The notes: generated by a model not told the origin, from the letters alone. Positions 53,774 through 63,326 are shown, counted from the stretch's first letter. The stretch: 64,000 bases of DNA from Echinimonas agarilytica (GCF_023703465.1 NZ_JAMQGP010000007.1:124001-188000), one strand, 5' to 3'. A program made the numbers and translations.

Positions 53774-54328
53774 TTAATTTATATCCTTTTGTTCGAGGTA
53801 TTTCCAAGCTGAAGACAGATAAATAACCATGGACCAAATTGTTAGCGCTGCGGCCACGTACAATAGAGCAACAGCCAGCCAGATCATAAACTCTGATTGT
53901 TGCCATACTAAACCGCCCAAACATAACATTTGAGCCGTTGTTTTGATTTTTCCGATTTGCCCCACCGCAACCTGCGCACTTTTACCTATTGATGCCATCC
54001 ATTCGCGAAGTGCTGAAATCACAATTTCGCGACTGATGATGATCATAGCGGGTACAGTGATCCAAATTTCATTGAAATCCACCGCCACCAATACCAAGGC
54101 TACGGCAACAATGATTTTGTCGGCCACGGGGTCTAAAAATGCACCCAGTGGTGAGGTTTGTTCTAAGCGCCGAGCCAAATAGCCGTCTAGCATGTCTGTC
54201 ATGGATGCAATGAAAAAGACTAACGTAGCCCAAAAATGCGAGTTTTCGAGCGGCAGGTAGAATGCGAGTAAAAAAACTGGGATTAGACCTATGCGGAATA
54301 ACGTCAAAATATTCGGAAGCGTATACAT
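53774..54328 (-). CDS. pgsA: Phosphatidylglycerophosphate synthase
   Basis: A 184-residue inner-membrane enzyme joining CDP-diacylglycerol and glycerol-3-phosphate. The CDP-alcohol phosphotransferase signature is DMLDGYLARRLEQTSPLGAFLDPVADK, with the Asp-Gly-Ala-Arg and final Asp-x3-Asp residues in place. N-terminal MYTLPNILTLFRIGLIPVF fits PgsA. ATG 54328 is preferred to one 15 nt upstream. It lies downstream of uvrC and followed by the three tRNA genes, the same order as E. coli. Confidence 0.95.
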   Translation of the reverse strand: MYTLPNILTLFRIGLIPVFLLAFYLPLENSHFWATLVFFIASMTDMLDGYLARRLEQTSPLGAFLDPVADKIIVAVALVLVAVDFNEIWITVPAMIIISREIVISALREWMASIGKSAQVAVGQIGKIKTTAQMLCLGGLVWQQSEFMIWLAVALLYVAAALTIWSMVIYLSSAWKYLEQKDIN

Positions 54329-54402
54329 AATTACTTGAATCAAAAATCACTAGAGCCTTTATACACCAATGTGCGGTTTCAGACCATGAACAATTGATAT
54401 CG

Positions 54403-56247
54403 CTAAGGGTGAAAGTGGTCGTGAATTGATTGAGCTAGTTTTTTTGAAATACCGGGAACCCGAGCAAGCGCCTCAACAGAAGCAGCCTTGATGCCTTGTA
54501 AGCCACCAAAATTTTTCAGCAATGCTTGCCGACGTCGGTCCCCTACTCCAGGAATTTGCTCCAACGATGATGTGCGTTTTACTTTACCGCGCTGCTGGCG
54601 ATGGCCTGAAATAGCAAAACGATGGGCTTCATCACGAATGTGTTGCACCAAGTGCATGGAAGGGTCGGTGTTGTCAGTTTCTACCTCTTCCCAAGTCTCA
54701 GCAAATAACAGGGTGTCAAATTGAGCTTTGCGGCGCTCTCCTTTTTTAATACCGATAAGAAGTGGGGGTGTGGAGTCTTCAGGCCAACTCACACCCCGCA
54801 ACGCCTCTACAGCTTTGCCAAGCTGCCCTTTACCGCCATCAATAATTAACAAGGTCGGAACTTTGGCCGGATCGGTCACGTTTTTAAAACGCCGAGATAA
54901 CGCCTGTTCCATAGCCGCGTAATCATCACCGGGGGTAATACCATTGATATTGTAGCGTCGATACTCGCTCGTTGCTGGTCCCTGCCCATTAAACACAACA
55001 CATGAAGCCACAGTTTGGTCACCTTGTGTGTGGCTAATGTCGAAACACTCCATTCGATGGATGGGTTGAGATAACTCCAAGACGTTTTGCAACGACACAA
55101 AGCGCTGTTCCACGGTAATACGGTCGGCCAATTTGGAAGCCAGCGTAATATCAGCATTTGCCTTTGCCAGCTCTAAATAGCGTTTAGCTTCACCGCGCTG
55201 GCCCTGGAGTAACTTAATCGAACGTTCGGCCACAGAACTCAGCGCTTGAGCGATGGTCGTAGCATCGGATTCACACTGTTCCATCACCACAATAGATGGA
55301 ATCGATCTGCCCACGGTATCGGCCATGTAATACTGCATGACAAACGATTCGAGCACTTCGTCAACGTCAGTGCCCTTGGGCACTTTTGGAAAATAACTTC
55401 GGCTGCCGAGTACTTGGCCTCGACGCACTGATAAAATCTGAATACAACAAATTCCGTGAGATGCGGCCACCGCAAACACATCAAGTTCATCGGTTTCTCC
55501 GCCTACACTTTGTTGCTCTTGCACCGTTCTTAATGCAGCAATTTGATCTCTCACCATGGCTGCTTTTTCAAAGTTTAGATCCATCGACGCTTCTTCCATT
55601 CGCGTCATCAATGTCTCAATAAGTTGTTGATGTTTGCCCTGCAGAAAATGTTGCGTGTCTTTTACCTGCTGCAGGTACTCTGCATCTTCAACCAACCCTT
55701 TCACGCAAGGACCAGTGCAACGCTTTAGTTGATATTGCAAGCACGGGCGCGAACGGTTTGCGTAATAAGAGTCGTCGCATTGGCGCACTGCAAACACTTT
55801 TTGCAATAATTTAAGGCTTTCGCGTACCGCTCCACCGGACGGAAACGGGCCAAAATATGTGCCCTTCTGACGTTTTGGCCCTCGGTGAAATGCAAGTCTG
55901 GGGTGTTGATGATCGGAGAGTAAAATATAGGGGTACGATTTATCATCACGCATCAATACGTTGTAACGCGGCGAATGTTCTTTGATGAGATTATTCTCTA
56001 AGATCAAAGCATCGGCTTCGCTCAGAGTCACAGTCACTTCAACACGGCAAATATGGCGAACCAATGCCTGCGTTTTACGGCTGACATGTTGCGTGCGAAA
56101 ATAACTGCTCAGGCGGTTCTTGAGGTTTTTTGCTTTACCCACGTATATTATGGTGTCTTCACCATCGTACATGCGATAAACACCAGGTGACGTAGTCACC
56201 CGACTCAAAAATTCTTTGGGATCAAATTCCGACGATGACATCGTCAT
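54403..56247 (-). CDS. uvrC: Excinuclease ABC subunit C
   Basis: A 614-residue nucleotide-excision repair nuclease. The N-terminal GIY-YIG domain begins GVYRMYDGEDTIIYVGKAKNLKNRLSSYF, the UVR/UvrB-binding segment is LNFEKAAMVRDQIAAL near 205, the RNase H-like nuclease holds ECFDISHTQGDQTVASCVVF with LLIDGGKGQL, and two C-terminal helix-hairpin-helix motifs include IPGVGDRRRQALLKNFGGL. It is full length. It starts 3 nt after the uvrY stop, so both are co-transcribed. Confidence 0.97.
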   Translation of the reverse strand: MTMSSSEFDPKEFLSRVTTSPGVYRMYDGEDTIIYVGKAKNLKNRLSSYFRTQHVSRKTQALVRHICRVEVTVTLSEADALILENNLIKEHSPRYNVLMRDDKSYPYILLSDHQHPRLAFHRGPKRQKGTYFGPFPSGGAVRESLKLLQKVFAVRQCDDSYYANRSRPCLQYQLKRCTGPCVKGLVEDAEYLQQVKDTQHFLQGKHQQLIETLMTRMEEASMDLNFEKAAMVRDQIAALRTVQEQQSVGGETDELDVFAVAASHGICCIQILSVRRGQVLGSRSYFPKVPKGTDVDEVLESFVMQYYMADTVGRSIPSIVVMEQCESDATTIAQALSSVAERSIKLLQGQRGEAKRYLELAKANADITLASKLADRITVEQRFVSLQNVLELSQPIHRMECFDISHTQGDQTVASCVVFNGQGPATSEYRRYNINGITPGDDYAAMEQALSRRFKNVTDPAKVPTLLIIDGGKGQLGKAVEALRGVSWPEDSTPPLLIGIKKGERRKAQFDTLLFAETWEEVETDNTDPSMHLVQHIRDEAHRFAISGHRQQRGKVKRTSSLEQIPGVGDRRRQALLKNFGGLQGIKAASVEALARVPGISKKLAQSIHDHFHP

Positions 56248-56250
56248 AAC

Positions 56251-56898
56251 TTAAAGCTTACTACTGTCCAACATGCCATGACGAATTGCGAGATGGGTCA
56301 GTTCAACATCACCGTTAATATCTAACTTATTGAATAGCCTGTAACGATAACTGTTGACTGTTTTAGGGCTTAGGTTCAGGCGTTCGGAAATGTCTTGCAC
56401 CTTTTCACCTTTGGTAATCATCATCATGATTTGAAGTTCGCGGTCGGACAAGTCATGAAATGGATTTTCACTGGCGCCCGGAGCAATTCGGTATAACGCA
56501 ATTTGCTGGGCAATATCTGAAGCAATATACCGTTGACCACTATTCACTTGGCGAATAGCGTTGATCACTTCGTCGTGACCGGCATTTTTGGACAGATAGC
56601 CAAAGGCTCCCGCTTGCATGACTTTGCTGGGCAGCGGATCTTCGGTATGAATGGTTAACACCATGATCTTAATATCTGGGTTGTAGCGCAATATCTTTTT
56701 GGTGGCTTCAATGCCGCCAATACCTGGCATATCCATGTCCATCAGTACAATGTCTGGCTCATGTGCACGACACCACTTTACCGCCGCCTCTCCACAGTCG
56801 GCTTCGCCTACAATCTTTATGCCTCGAACATCTTCGAGAATACGTCTAATACCAGTGCGGACGAGTTCATGATCGTCGACTAGAAAAACATTAATCAA
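56251..56898 (-). CDS. uvrY: Two-component response regulator UvrY/GacA
   Basis: A 215-residue NarL-type regulator: receiver domain with phospho-Asp54 (DIVLMDMDMPG) and the acidic pair Asp8-Asp9, followed by a LuxR-type helix-turn-helix (LSDRELQIMMMITKGEKVQDISERLNLSPKTVNSYRYRLFNKL). Position upstream of uvrC is diagnostic of GacA/UvrY, partner of a BarA/GacS kinase and activator of CsrB-type small RNAs. No kinase is encoded here. Confidence 0.94.
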   Translation of the reverse strand: MINVFLVDDHELVRTGIRRILEDVRGIKIVGEADCGEAAVKWCRAHEPDIVLMDMDMPGIGGIEATKKILRYNPDIKIMVLTIHTEDPLPSKVMQAGAFGYLSKNAGHDEVINAIRQVNSGQRYIASDIAQQIALYRIAPGASENPFHDLSDRELQIMMMITKGEKVQDISERLNLSPKTVNSYRYRLFNKLDINGDVELTHLAIRHGMLDSSKL

Positions 56899-57153
56899 AA
56901 TGACACCCCAATTAGGATTTTGGCTTGTTTCCGCTACAAAAAAATTGTGCTTCCCAGCGCGATAATCGTTGTTTAAATTTTATTGTTAATTCGCGCTCCG
57001 GCAAACCTGCCGAGCCAACCTATGTAAGTTATACAGCATTGCGCCGCTAAGCAAGTACTAAGCTCTGTTCTAGGCCTCGAAACTTAACAAAATTCACGGT
57101 CTAAAGCTTAAATATTCAAACAAAATCCTGATTGAATGGAGTATCTCAAATTT

Positions 57154-58032
57154 TTACAATTTCTGGGTTTTGATACCTGCTATTTGGTGCCAATAGCCAT
57201 TGTTTGTATGATTCGCTGTCACTATCGAATTAGGGCTATTTTGTATTGCATGGACTTCAGTTAGTAATCGTTTAAAACTAAAGTCGCTTGGACTGAGTCT
57301 AAAATAATCAACAATGCCATTCATAGACGCCATTTCTGGACGTAAATCGTAGATATCTCCGGACATGGTCTGAATACCGTTGAGTGTGAATAAACGTTGG
57401 CCTTCCAAGCTGTCCACGGTTCTTCCCTGTGGATACTCGATGCAACATTTCTTACATTGATCTTTGGGCTTATTCTCAGAACGAGCGGTAAAACAGCGGG
57501 CTGAATATGCGAGTGGTAAGTGCCCATAGCCTAGTACTTCCACCTCAAAATCACCACGAACACCTTGCTCTTCAGCATCTGACAGTGTGTTGCAGAGCCA
57601 GTCACGAGATAGTTCAACAGGCATGACCCAACGCACCATGCCTGCTCTCATTAATCGCTGGAGTGCCGAAACGTTATAACAATTCAAAGAAGGCCCTGCC
57701 ACAAAGGGAAGTTTATATTCTTTAGCAAGCTGAACGGCTGACATATCATTGGCTTCAATCGTAAATTCACCATTTTCAAAAAATGGCTTCATCATCAATA
57801 GTTCTTGTGAGCACTCAACTAATGCCAGTGTAGAGAGCACAACTTGTTTGCCACTTCGCGCTAAGTCCTGAGCAAGTCCCAGCCATTCCGACGGTTTTAA
57901 TTCATTGCGCTTGGCGCAGACCGTTTCTCCCACATAAACAAGCTCAACCGAGCTTTGCGCGACTTCAGTATAAAACTGTTCGATGGTGGCTTTTGGCCAG
58001 TAGAATTGAATGGGCCCAACTGATAGTTTCAT
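57154..58032 (-). CDS. ubiV: Oxygen-independent ubiquinone hydroxylation protein UbiV
   Basis: A 292-residue peptidase-U32-like protein. With UbiU it forms a 4Fe-4S heterodimer hydroxylating ubiquinone precursors without oxygen. The cysteine cluster is RCFTARSENKPKDQCKKCC (~179-197), plus an upstream Cys near 39. The N-terminus KLSVGPIQFYWPKATIEQFY is typical of UbiV (YhbV). It lies 9 nt after ubiU and divergent from ubiT. Confidence 0.93.
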   Translation of the reverse strand: MKLSVGPIQFYWPKATIEQFYTEVAQSSVELVYVGETVCAKRNELKPSEWLGLAQDLARSGKQVVLSTLALVECSQELLMMKPFFENGEFTIEANDMSAVQLAKEYKLPFVAGPSLNCYNVSALQRLMRAGMVRWVMPVELSRDWLCNTLSDAEEQGVRGDFEVEVLGYGHLPLAYSARCFTARSENKPKDQCKKCCIEYPQGRTVDSLEGQRLFTLNGIQTMSGDIYDLRPEMASMNGIVDYFRLSPSDFSFKRLLTEVHAIQNSPNSIVTANHTNNGYWHQIAGIKTQKL

Positions 58033-58041
58033 GTGTCGTTC

Positions 58042-59046
58042 CTACTTCCAACTTCGGTGATATGCGCCAAGGGTGGTTTGGCTGCCTTCTGACAATGATG
58101 AAAGTGATTCCATAATTTGGCGACTTACGCTGTAATGGTCGGCGTTGGATTTATAGGCATCTATAGCTTCTCGCCACGCTTTGGTCACAGCGGCTGTATA
58201 TGCAGGACTGCGCTGACGACCTTCAATCTTGACCGAGCAAATTCCCGCTTTGAACAATTCAGGAAGAATCGACATGGTGTTTAAACTGGTCGGTTCCTCA
58301 AGCGCGTGAAATACCTCTCCGTCAACATCAAACCGTCCTTTACATAATGTTGGGTAGCCTGCCTGTTCATTGGCACCAAACCGATCAATCAAAAGGTTAT
58401 CGAGCCGAGTTTCCATGCCGCCATCGGGCAGCGGATCCCAGCGCACAAATTTTGCAGGAGAACAGGCTCCCACAGTGTTAGGGCTTTCTCCCGTTAGATA
58501 GGACGATAAGTAGCAACGTCCTTCGGCCATAATGCACAAACTGCCAAACGCAAACACTTCCAAGTCAACGTCCACTTCTTGCGCTAATTGCATGACTTGC
58601 TTCATGGCCAATACTCGTGGCAGTACAACGCGTTTTACATTGAACTCTTCTTGGTAGTACTTAATAGCAGCAGCATTAGTAGCAGAGGCTTGAACAGATA
58701 GGTGAATTTCAGTGTTTGGATATTGCTCTGCGGCATAACTGAGCACGCCTAAATCAGCGATAATTAAAGCATCCACTCCTGCATCAACACTTGTATCAAC
58801 CGCATGTTTCCAGCGGGATTCATTGCCGGGATGAGCAAAGGTGTTGATGGCAACATGAATATTTTTTTGATGAGACTTAACGTATTCAACTGCCTTGATT
58901 AGGCGCTTATCGTTAAAATTGAGCCCTGCAAAATGACGCGCATTGGTGTCATCTTTCAGGCCTAAGTAAACTGCATCTGCACCATTGTCGATAGCCGCTT
59001 TAAGAGCAGGGAGCGAACCGGCAGGGGCAAGGAGTTCCATAATCAC
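58042..59046 (-). CDS. ubiU: Oxygen-independent ubiquinone hydroxylation protein UbiU
   Basis: A 334-residue U32-family protein, partner of UbiV. MELLAPAGSLPALKAAIDNGADAVYLGLKDDTNARHFAGLNF, FGSLCIMAEGRCYLSSYLTGESPNTVGACSPAKF with iron-sulfur cysteines, and SVKIEGRQRSPAYTAAVTKAWREAID are diagnostic. It is first in the ubiU-ubiV transcript. Confidence 0.94.
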   Translation of the reverse strand: MIMELLAPAGSLPALKAAIDNGADAVYLGLKDDTNARHFAGLNFNDKRLIKAVEYVKSHQKNIHVAINTFAHPGNESRWKHAVDTSVDAGVDALIIADLGVLSYAAEQYPNTEIHLSVQASATNAAAIKYYQEEFNVKRVVLPRVLAMKQVMQLAQEVDVDLEVFAFGSLCIMAEGRCYLSSYLTGESPNTVGACSPAKFVRWDPLPDGGMETRLDNLLIDRFGANEQAGYPTLCKGRFDVDGEVFHALEEPTSLNTMSILPELFKAGICSVKIEGRQRSPAYTAAVTKAWREAIDAYKSNADHYSVSRQIMESLSSLSEGSQTTLGAYHRSWK

Positions 59047-59094
59047 GTACTTTTTGTCAGCTCGAGTGAACCCAATATGGTAGTGAACGATTCT

Positions 59095-59123
59095 TTGATG
59101 TTTATTGATTCAGATTATCTGAA
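59095..59123. promoter_or_regulatory. Possible regulatory dyads between ubiU and ubiT
   Basis: TTGATGTTTATTGA (59095-59108) resembles an FNR site with two changes in the right half. The adjoining TTCAGATTATCTGAA (59109-59123) is a perfect palindrome. The location between divergent anaerobic ubiquinone genes makes an oxygen-responsive regulator plausible. Confidence 0.3.
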
Positions 59124-59173
59124 ACCAACTTCAACGGAATTATACTGTTGTTTTTATGAACATTGCCTGACTT

Positions 59174-59719
59174 ATGCTAAACAAACTTGCTCACATTGCG
59201 CTTCATAAAGGACCTTCAGTCCTAAGATACCCGATTCAACATGTTCCATTTGCACTGCAAAAAAAGCCTATTGACGCCATTCTTAACCGATTCTTGAAAG
59301 AAGCAATAGATGATGGTGATTTGGAGTTTTTAGAACAACGCTGGCTTTGTATTCAAGTGTCAGATCTCGACTTTGGCATTGATATTAGTGTGGTCAATAA
59401 TGTGATTGTCTCTCGCGCAAGCAACGCCCATACCACGGCCGATGTGACCTTCACCGGCAATAGTAAAGATCTATTGATCCTAGCCACTCGTTACGAAGAT
59501 CCAGATGCTTTGTTTTTCCAACGCCGATTGCAAATTAACGGTAACACTGAATTAGGCTTGGGCATCAAGAATGTGATCGACGGATTGGATTGGGAAAAAT
59601 TGCCCGCGTTTGTTTTGAAGTCACTAGAGGTTGGAACTCAGTTGTTGCAACGCTCAGAACAATACCAACAAAGTCTCACATCGCAGACGCTGAACGAGAC
59701 TCAGCAATCTTCACGTTAA
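59174..59719 (+). CDS. ubiT: Anaerobic ubiquinone accessory factor UbiT
   Basis: A 181-residue SCP2-domain lipid-binding protein (YhbT), which holds hydrophobic ubiquinone intermediates. It contains LRYPIQHVPFALQKKPIDAILNRFLKEAIDDGDLEFLEQRWLCIQVSDL, then NAHTTADVTFTGNSKDLLILATRYEDPDALFFQRRLQINGNTELGLGIKNVIDGLD. Divergent to ubiUV, as in relatives with the oxygen-independent route. Confidence 0.92.
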   Translation: MLNKLAHIALHKGPSVLRYPIQHVPFALQKKPIDAILNRFLKEAIDDGDLEFLEQRWLCIQVSDLDFGIDISVVNNVIVSRASNAHTTADVTFTGNSKDLLILATRYEDPDALFFQRRLQINGNTELGLGIKNVIDGLDWEKLPAFVLKSLEVGTQLLQRSEQYQQSLTSQTLNETQQSSR

Positions 59720-59855
59720 TTCATAGGCAGCCAACAAAAGCAAAAATATCAACAATAACGACCATTTATTGACTTTAACTTTTGCGTTTATTGATATTTT
59801 CTTTTAACAAGTTTATAACATTCGTTGTTTTCAAATCAGCTGTTGGCATTATTGC

Positions 59856-60428
59856 ATGCTATATGTTCGAACTAAGTCTCAGGGTTTTACACTTATAGAA
59901 ATCGTGGTTGTTGTCGTCATTCTGGGCGTTTTAGCCGTGACTGCAGCCCCACGCTTTCTCAGCTTCAAAACTGACGCTCGTATCTCTGCTCTAGAAGGCA
60001 TTGCAGCTAGTCTAGATACCGCAACGTCATTAATTCAATCCAAAGCAGTGATCATGGGTAAAGAAAACCAATTAATGGGGACCACGCTTGCTTTCGATAA
60101 CATTAGCTTGACTATCTATAATCAGGGCGTGCCACGCGAAGTGTGGAATGGCGGTTTCATCCAGCTCATTGAAGGGCAATTCAATTACTTAGGCAGAGCA
60201 GCCGCGACAATGCCAACTCTCTGCACAAACGCACAAATGTGTATCATTGATAACTTGATTGTCGAGAATGTCATTACTGGCAAGGGCGGATACGGTATTT
60301 TCTTCTTCCCCGAAGGAAAGAGCCTCTCAGAGAAAGATTGCTTTGCCTATTATGCATTTGAATTAAGCAACGTTGGCAACGGTGAACTCGTATATAAAGA
60401 AACCGGCACTGTCACAACGGGGTGCTAG
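59856..60428 (+). CDS. Type IV pilin-like protein (MSHA-type candidate)
   Basis: A 190-residue prepilin. The leader and N-methylation site are SQGFTLIEIVVVVVILGVLA: cleavage after the Gly at position 10, mature N-terminal Phe and Glu5. The globular part has cysteine pairs (CTNAQMC around 124-130, then two near the end, ending TTGC), as in MSHA-like minor pilins. It is a single gene; the rest of the pilus machinery is not in the window. Which apparatus it joins is unknown. Confidence 0.88.
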   Translation: MLYVRTKSQGFTLIEIVVVVVILGVLAVTAAPRFLSFKTDARISALEGIAASLDTATSLIQSKAVIMGKENQLMGTTLAFDNISLTIYNQGVPREVWNGGFIQLIEGQFNYLGRAAATMPTLCTNAQMCIIDNLIVENVITGKGGYGIFFFPEGKSLSEKDCFAYYAFELSNVGNGELVYKETGTVTTGC

Positions 60429-60548
60429 GGCCAGCATTCGACATATTAGTTCTAGTCTTGCCCTATCAATAGCGGCGTTTAACGCTCAACCGTAATTTGA
60501 GCCCTCAACGAAAAAAGCCTGCTATCAAAGCAGGCTTTTCGAAATAAG

Positions 60549-60566
60549 TGGCGGAGAGAGAGGGAT
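60549..60566 (-). pseudogene. tRNA-Ser ghost 1 (3' end only)
   Basis: TGGCGGAGAGAGAGGGAT equals the last 18 nt of the intact tRNA-Ser genes including CCA, then the sequence diverges. It is followed on the minus strand by the same terminator. Confidence 0.75.
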
Positions 60567-60756
60567 GATACGGTGCAAGCACCTTCCCTTCGGGCCGACG
60601 CTAAAGCGTCGTTGTTTCGCGCTTTTTACAAAGCGCTCAGCTCGAACCCAGCGGGGGCTCTCACCCTCTCTTTTCAATAGCGGCGTTTGGCGCTCAACCG
60701 TAATTTGAGCCCTCAACGAAAAAAGCCTGCTATCAAAGCAGGCTTTTCGAAATAAG

Positions 60757-60772
60757 TGGCCCAGAGAGGGAT
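60757..60772 (-). pseudogene. tRNA-Ser ghost 2 (3' end only, two bases lost)
   Basis: TGGCCCAGAGAGGGAT, a degraded version of ghost 1 with a 2-nt deletion and a substitution. The same filler follows. Confidence 0.7.
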
Positions 60773-60924
60773 GATACGGTGCAAGCACCTTCCCTTCGGG
60801 CCGACGCTAAAGCGTCGTTGTTTCGCGCTTTTTACAAAGCGCTCAGCTCGAACCCAGCGGGGGCTCTCACCCTCTCTTTTCAATAGCGGCGTTTGGCGCT
60901 CAACCGTAATTTGAGCCCTCAACG

Positions 60925-60953
60925 AAAAAAGCCTGCTATCAAAGCAGGCTTTT
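60925..60953 (-). terminator. Terminator of tRNA-Ser copy 1
   Basis: A/T-flanked stem AAAAGCCTGC/GCAGGCTTTT ending in T6 on the minus strand. The same element recurs at 60511, 60719 and 61268. Confidence 0.88.
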
Positions 60954-60961
60954 CGAAATAA

Positions 60962-61054
<93 letters not shown>

Positions 61055-61267
61055 GCAGCAGTGAGCGCATAATAATGATGAGGCTTACGCTTGTAAAGTA
61101 AAAAATATGAAATACATTTTGTTTGCTTGAACTTCGTACAAACTGGTCAATCAACATTCAAAACGACCAACGTATGAGCAAGCGCTCAGCTCGAACCCAG
61201 CGGGGGCTCTCACCCTCTCTTTTCAATAGCGGCGTTTAACGCTCAACCGTAATTTGAGCCCTCAACG

Positions 61268-61296
61268 AAAAAAGCCTGCTATCAAAGCAGGCTTTT
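61268..61296 (-). terminator. Terminator of tRNA-Ser copy 2
   Basis: The same stem-loop as at 60925, directly downstream of the second tRNA-Ser. Confidence 0.87.
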
Positions 61297-61304
61297 CGAA
61301 ATAA

Positions 61305-61397
<93 letters not shown>

Positions 61398-61645
61398 GCA
61401 GCAGTGGGCGCATATTAATGATGCGCTTGAAAGTTGTAAAGTAAAAATTCACAAAAACATCGCATTCCTTCGCAACCGCTGTTTTTTCAATCAATCATCA
61501 AGAAAAAACCAGCTTTATTGACACAATATGTAACCGTTAGAACTTGAAAAACAAACGAATCATCGCCACTATTAATACAAGTCGGGAACTCACACGTATA
61601 ATTGGGTTCTAAACGCTTAAGTGTATTTTTAAAAGGAGCCAATTA

Positions 61646-62305
61646 ATGGCACAACCAAGCATGTATAGCCCAGCAGTGGAAGCTGGTTCCATCAATAAGA
61701 TGGTTCGTAATACTTATTCACTGTTGGGTATGACTCTACTTTTCAGCACCGTCACAGCCGGCGTATCTATGGCAATGAATTTGAGCCATATTGCTGCTTT
61801 AGTAATGATGCTTGCGGCATTCGGTTTGCTATTCGTTGTAAACAAAAAAGCTGACTCTGCATCAGGTCTGGGATGGATCTTTGCATTCACAGGTTTGATG
61901 GGAGCCTCGCTTGGACCAATGTTGAATGCCTATGCTGCGATGCCAAACGGCCCATCGCTAATTATGCAAGCACTCGGTGGAACGGCGTTAATCTTCTTCG
62001 GACTGTCTGCATATGCAATGACTACGAAGAAAGACTTCTCGTTCATGGGCGGCTTCTTAATGACAGGCTTGATTGTCGCTGTTGTTGCGTCAATCGCGAA
62101 CATCTTCTTGCAGATTCCAGCGTTGAGCTTGGCAATCTCTGCAGCAATGGTGCTGGTCATGTCTGGCCTGATCCTTTTTGACACAAGTCGTATTATCAAT
62201 GGTGGCGAGACGAACTACATTCGTGCGACTGTTGCTTTATATCTCGACGTGTTTAACTTGTTTGTTCACTTGCTCCACTTGTTGGGCGTGATGAACGACG
62301 ACTAA
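61646..62305 (+). CDS. yccA: Bax inhibitor-1 family protein YccA
   Basis: A 219-residue inner-membrane protein with seven hydrophobic segments: INKMVRNTYSLLGMTLLFSTVTAGVSMA, FAFTGLMGASLGPMLNAYA and SGLILFDTSRIINGGETNYIRATVALYLDVFNLFVHLLHLLG, the BI-1/YccA signature. E. coli YccA interacts with FtsH. A good AAAAGGAGC ribosome site is present. Position upstream of tusDCB matches E. coli yccA next to tusE. Confidence 0.94.
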   Translation: MAQPSMYSPAVEAGSINKMVRNTYSLLGMTLLFSTVTAGVSMAMNLSHIAALVMMLAAFGLLFVVNKKADSASGLGWIFAFTGLMGASLGPMLNAYAAMPNGPSLIMQALGGTALIFFGLSAYAMTTKKDFSFMGGFLMTGLIVAVVASIANIFLQIPALSLAISAAMVLVMSGLILFDTSRIINGGETNYIRATVALYLDVFNLFVHLLHLLGVMNDD

Positions 62306-62311
62306 TTCGAG

Positions 62312-62336
62312 AAAGCCCCGAAAGGGGCTTTTTTTT
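62312..62336 (+). terminator. Terminator of yccA, overlapping the tusD ribosome site
   Basis: An 8-bp stem AAAGCCCC/GGGGCTTT with a GAAA loop and T8. The tusD ATG begins directly after the T-run, so the right stem arm (GGGG) is the only possible Shine-Dalgarno sequence for tusD. Confidence 0.88.
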
Positions 62337-62729
62337 ATGACTACTTTTACGCTTCTTATCGATAGTTCTCCTGAACGATACAACGCACATTTCAATGCCA
62401 TTTCGTTTTGCCGTTCGGCACTTGAACAAGGGCATCAAATTCAACAAATATTCTTCTTTCAAGATGCGGTGCGCATTGCCGATTCTCGACTTGATCTCCC
62501 CGCCGACGAATGGGACCCGCAAGTACATTGGCAACAGCTCGCAACATCTCACAATCTAAATTTAGAAATTTGCAGTGCTGCCTCTCAGCGTCGAGGGTTA
62601 GGCGGCGCTGAATCTTTAGAGGAAGCAGAGGAAGCAGAGCAAGCACAACTTGCAGAGGGCTTTAAGATTGGCGGTTTAGGTGTATTAGTGAAAGCATCCA
62701 TTTCATCAGACCGAGTGATACAATTCTAA
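62337..62729 (+). CDS. tusD: Sulfurtransferase subunit TusD
   Basis: A 130-residue DsrE-family subunit of the TusBCD complex, which relays sulfur from TusA to TusE for 2-thiouridine in tRNA. The catalytic cysteine is Cys79 (LEICSAASQRRG). The family start TFTLLIDSSPERYNAHFNAISFCRSALEQGHQI and ending FKIGGLGVLVKASISSDRVIQF are clear. It is first of four overlapping genes tusD-C-B-E. Confidence 0.95.
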   Translation: MTTFTLLIDSSPERYNAHFNAISFCRSALEQGHQIQQIFFFQDAVRIADSRLDLPADEWDPQVHWQQLATSHNLNLEICSAASQRRGLGGAESLEEAEEAEQAQLAEGFKIGGLGVLVKASISSDRVIQF

Positions 62730-63079
62730 TGGTTTTAATTTGGAGTACTCAATCACCAATTGGCGACGTTGCAGCCCGCGAGACGCTCGATGCTGCGTTG
62801 GCATTTGCGGCCTACGATCAGGCTGTAACATTGCTACTATCTGACGCTGGCGTCATGCAATTACAATCGATGCCGAACGCCAAACAAGCCGGCGCAAAAA
62901 ACATGTCAAAATTGATGAAAGCACTCCCGATGTACGACATCGACAATGTTTATGCATGCCAAACAAGCTTAAGTCGCTTCTCTATCGATACTCAGCAATG
63001 CGTCACACCGGTTCAAACTGCAACTACAGACGACATTCATGCGCTGATATTAGGAGCGACTCATGTCATCAGAGTCTAA
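62729..63079 (+). CDS. tusC: Sulfurtransferase subunit TusC
   Basis: A 116-residue DsrF-like subunit of TusBCD: WSTQSPIGDVAARETLDAALAFAAYDQAVTLLLSDAGVMQL and the later SLSRFSIDTQQCV. Its first base is shared with the tusD stop (TAATG) and its end overlaps tusB by 17 nt. Confidence 0.93.
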   Translation: MVLIWSTQSPIGDVAARETLDAALAFAAYDQAVTLLLSDAGVMQLQSMPNAKQAGAKNMSKLMKALPMYDIDNVYACQTSLSRFSIDTQQCVTPVQTATTDDIHALILGATHVIRV

Positions 63080-63326
63080 ATCGATACTTTACGTGGTTCG
63101 TTCTGAAACACCGCCAGCATGGTCCCAACACGTGTCCTCTGCGGATTCCATATTATTGGTGGAAAATGGCGTGTATTTGCATGCCAGTGAGCATTTTCGG
63201 ACTGCTCGTGTATATGTTCTGACATCGGATGTAGTGGCTCGGGCCATCACAACCCAAGCTCAGTTGGTAGACCACGACGACTGGGTTAAACTGTCGCTCT
63301 CACACGATCAAATCATCCGTCTATGA
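63063..63326 (+). CDS. tusB: Sulfurtransferase subunit TusB
   Basis: An 87-residue DsrH-like subunit. [18 protein letters not shown] and [13 protein letters not shown] fit TusB. The start overlaps tusC by 17 nt and the stop overlaps tusE by 4 nt, giving tight coupling. Confidence 0.91.
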   Translation: MSSESKSILYVVRSETPPAWSQHVSSADSILLVENGVYLHASEHFRTARVYVLTSDVVARAITTQAQLVDHDDWVKLSLSHDQIIRL

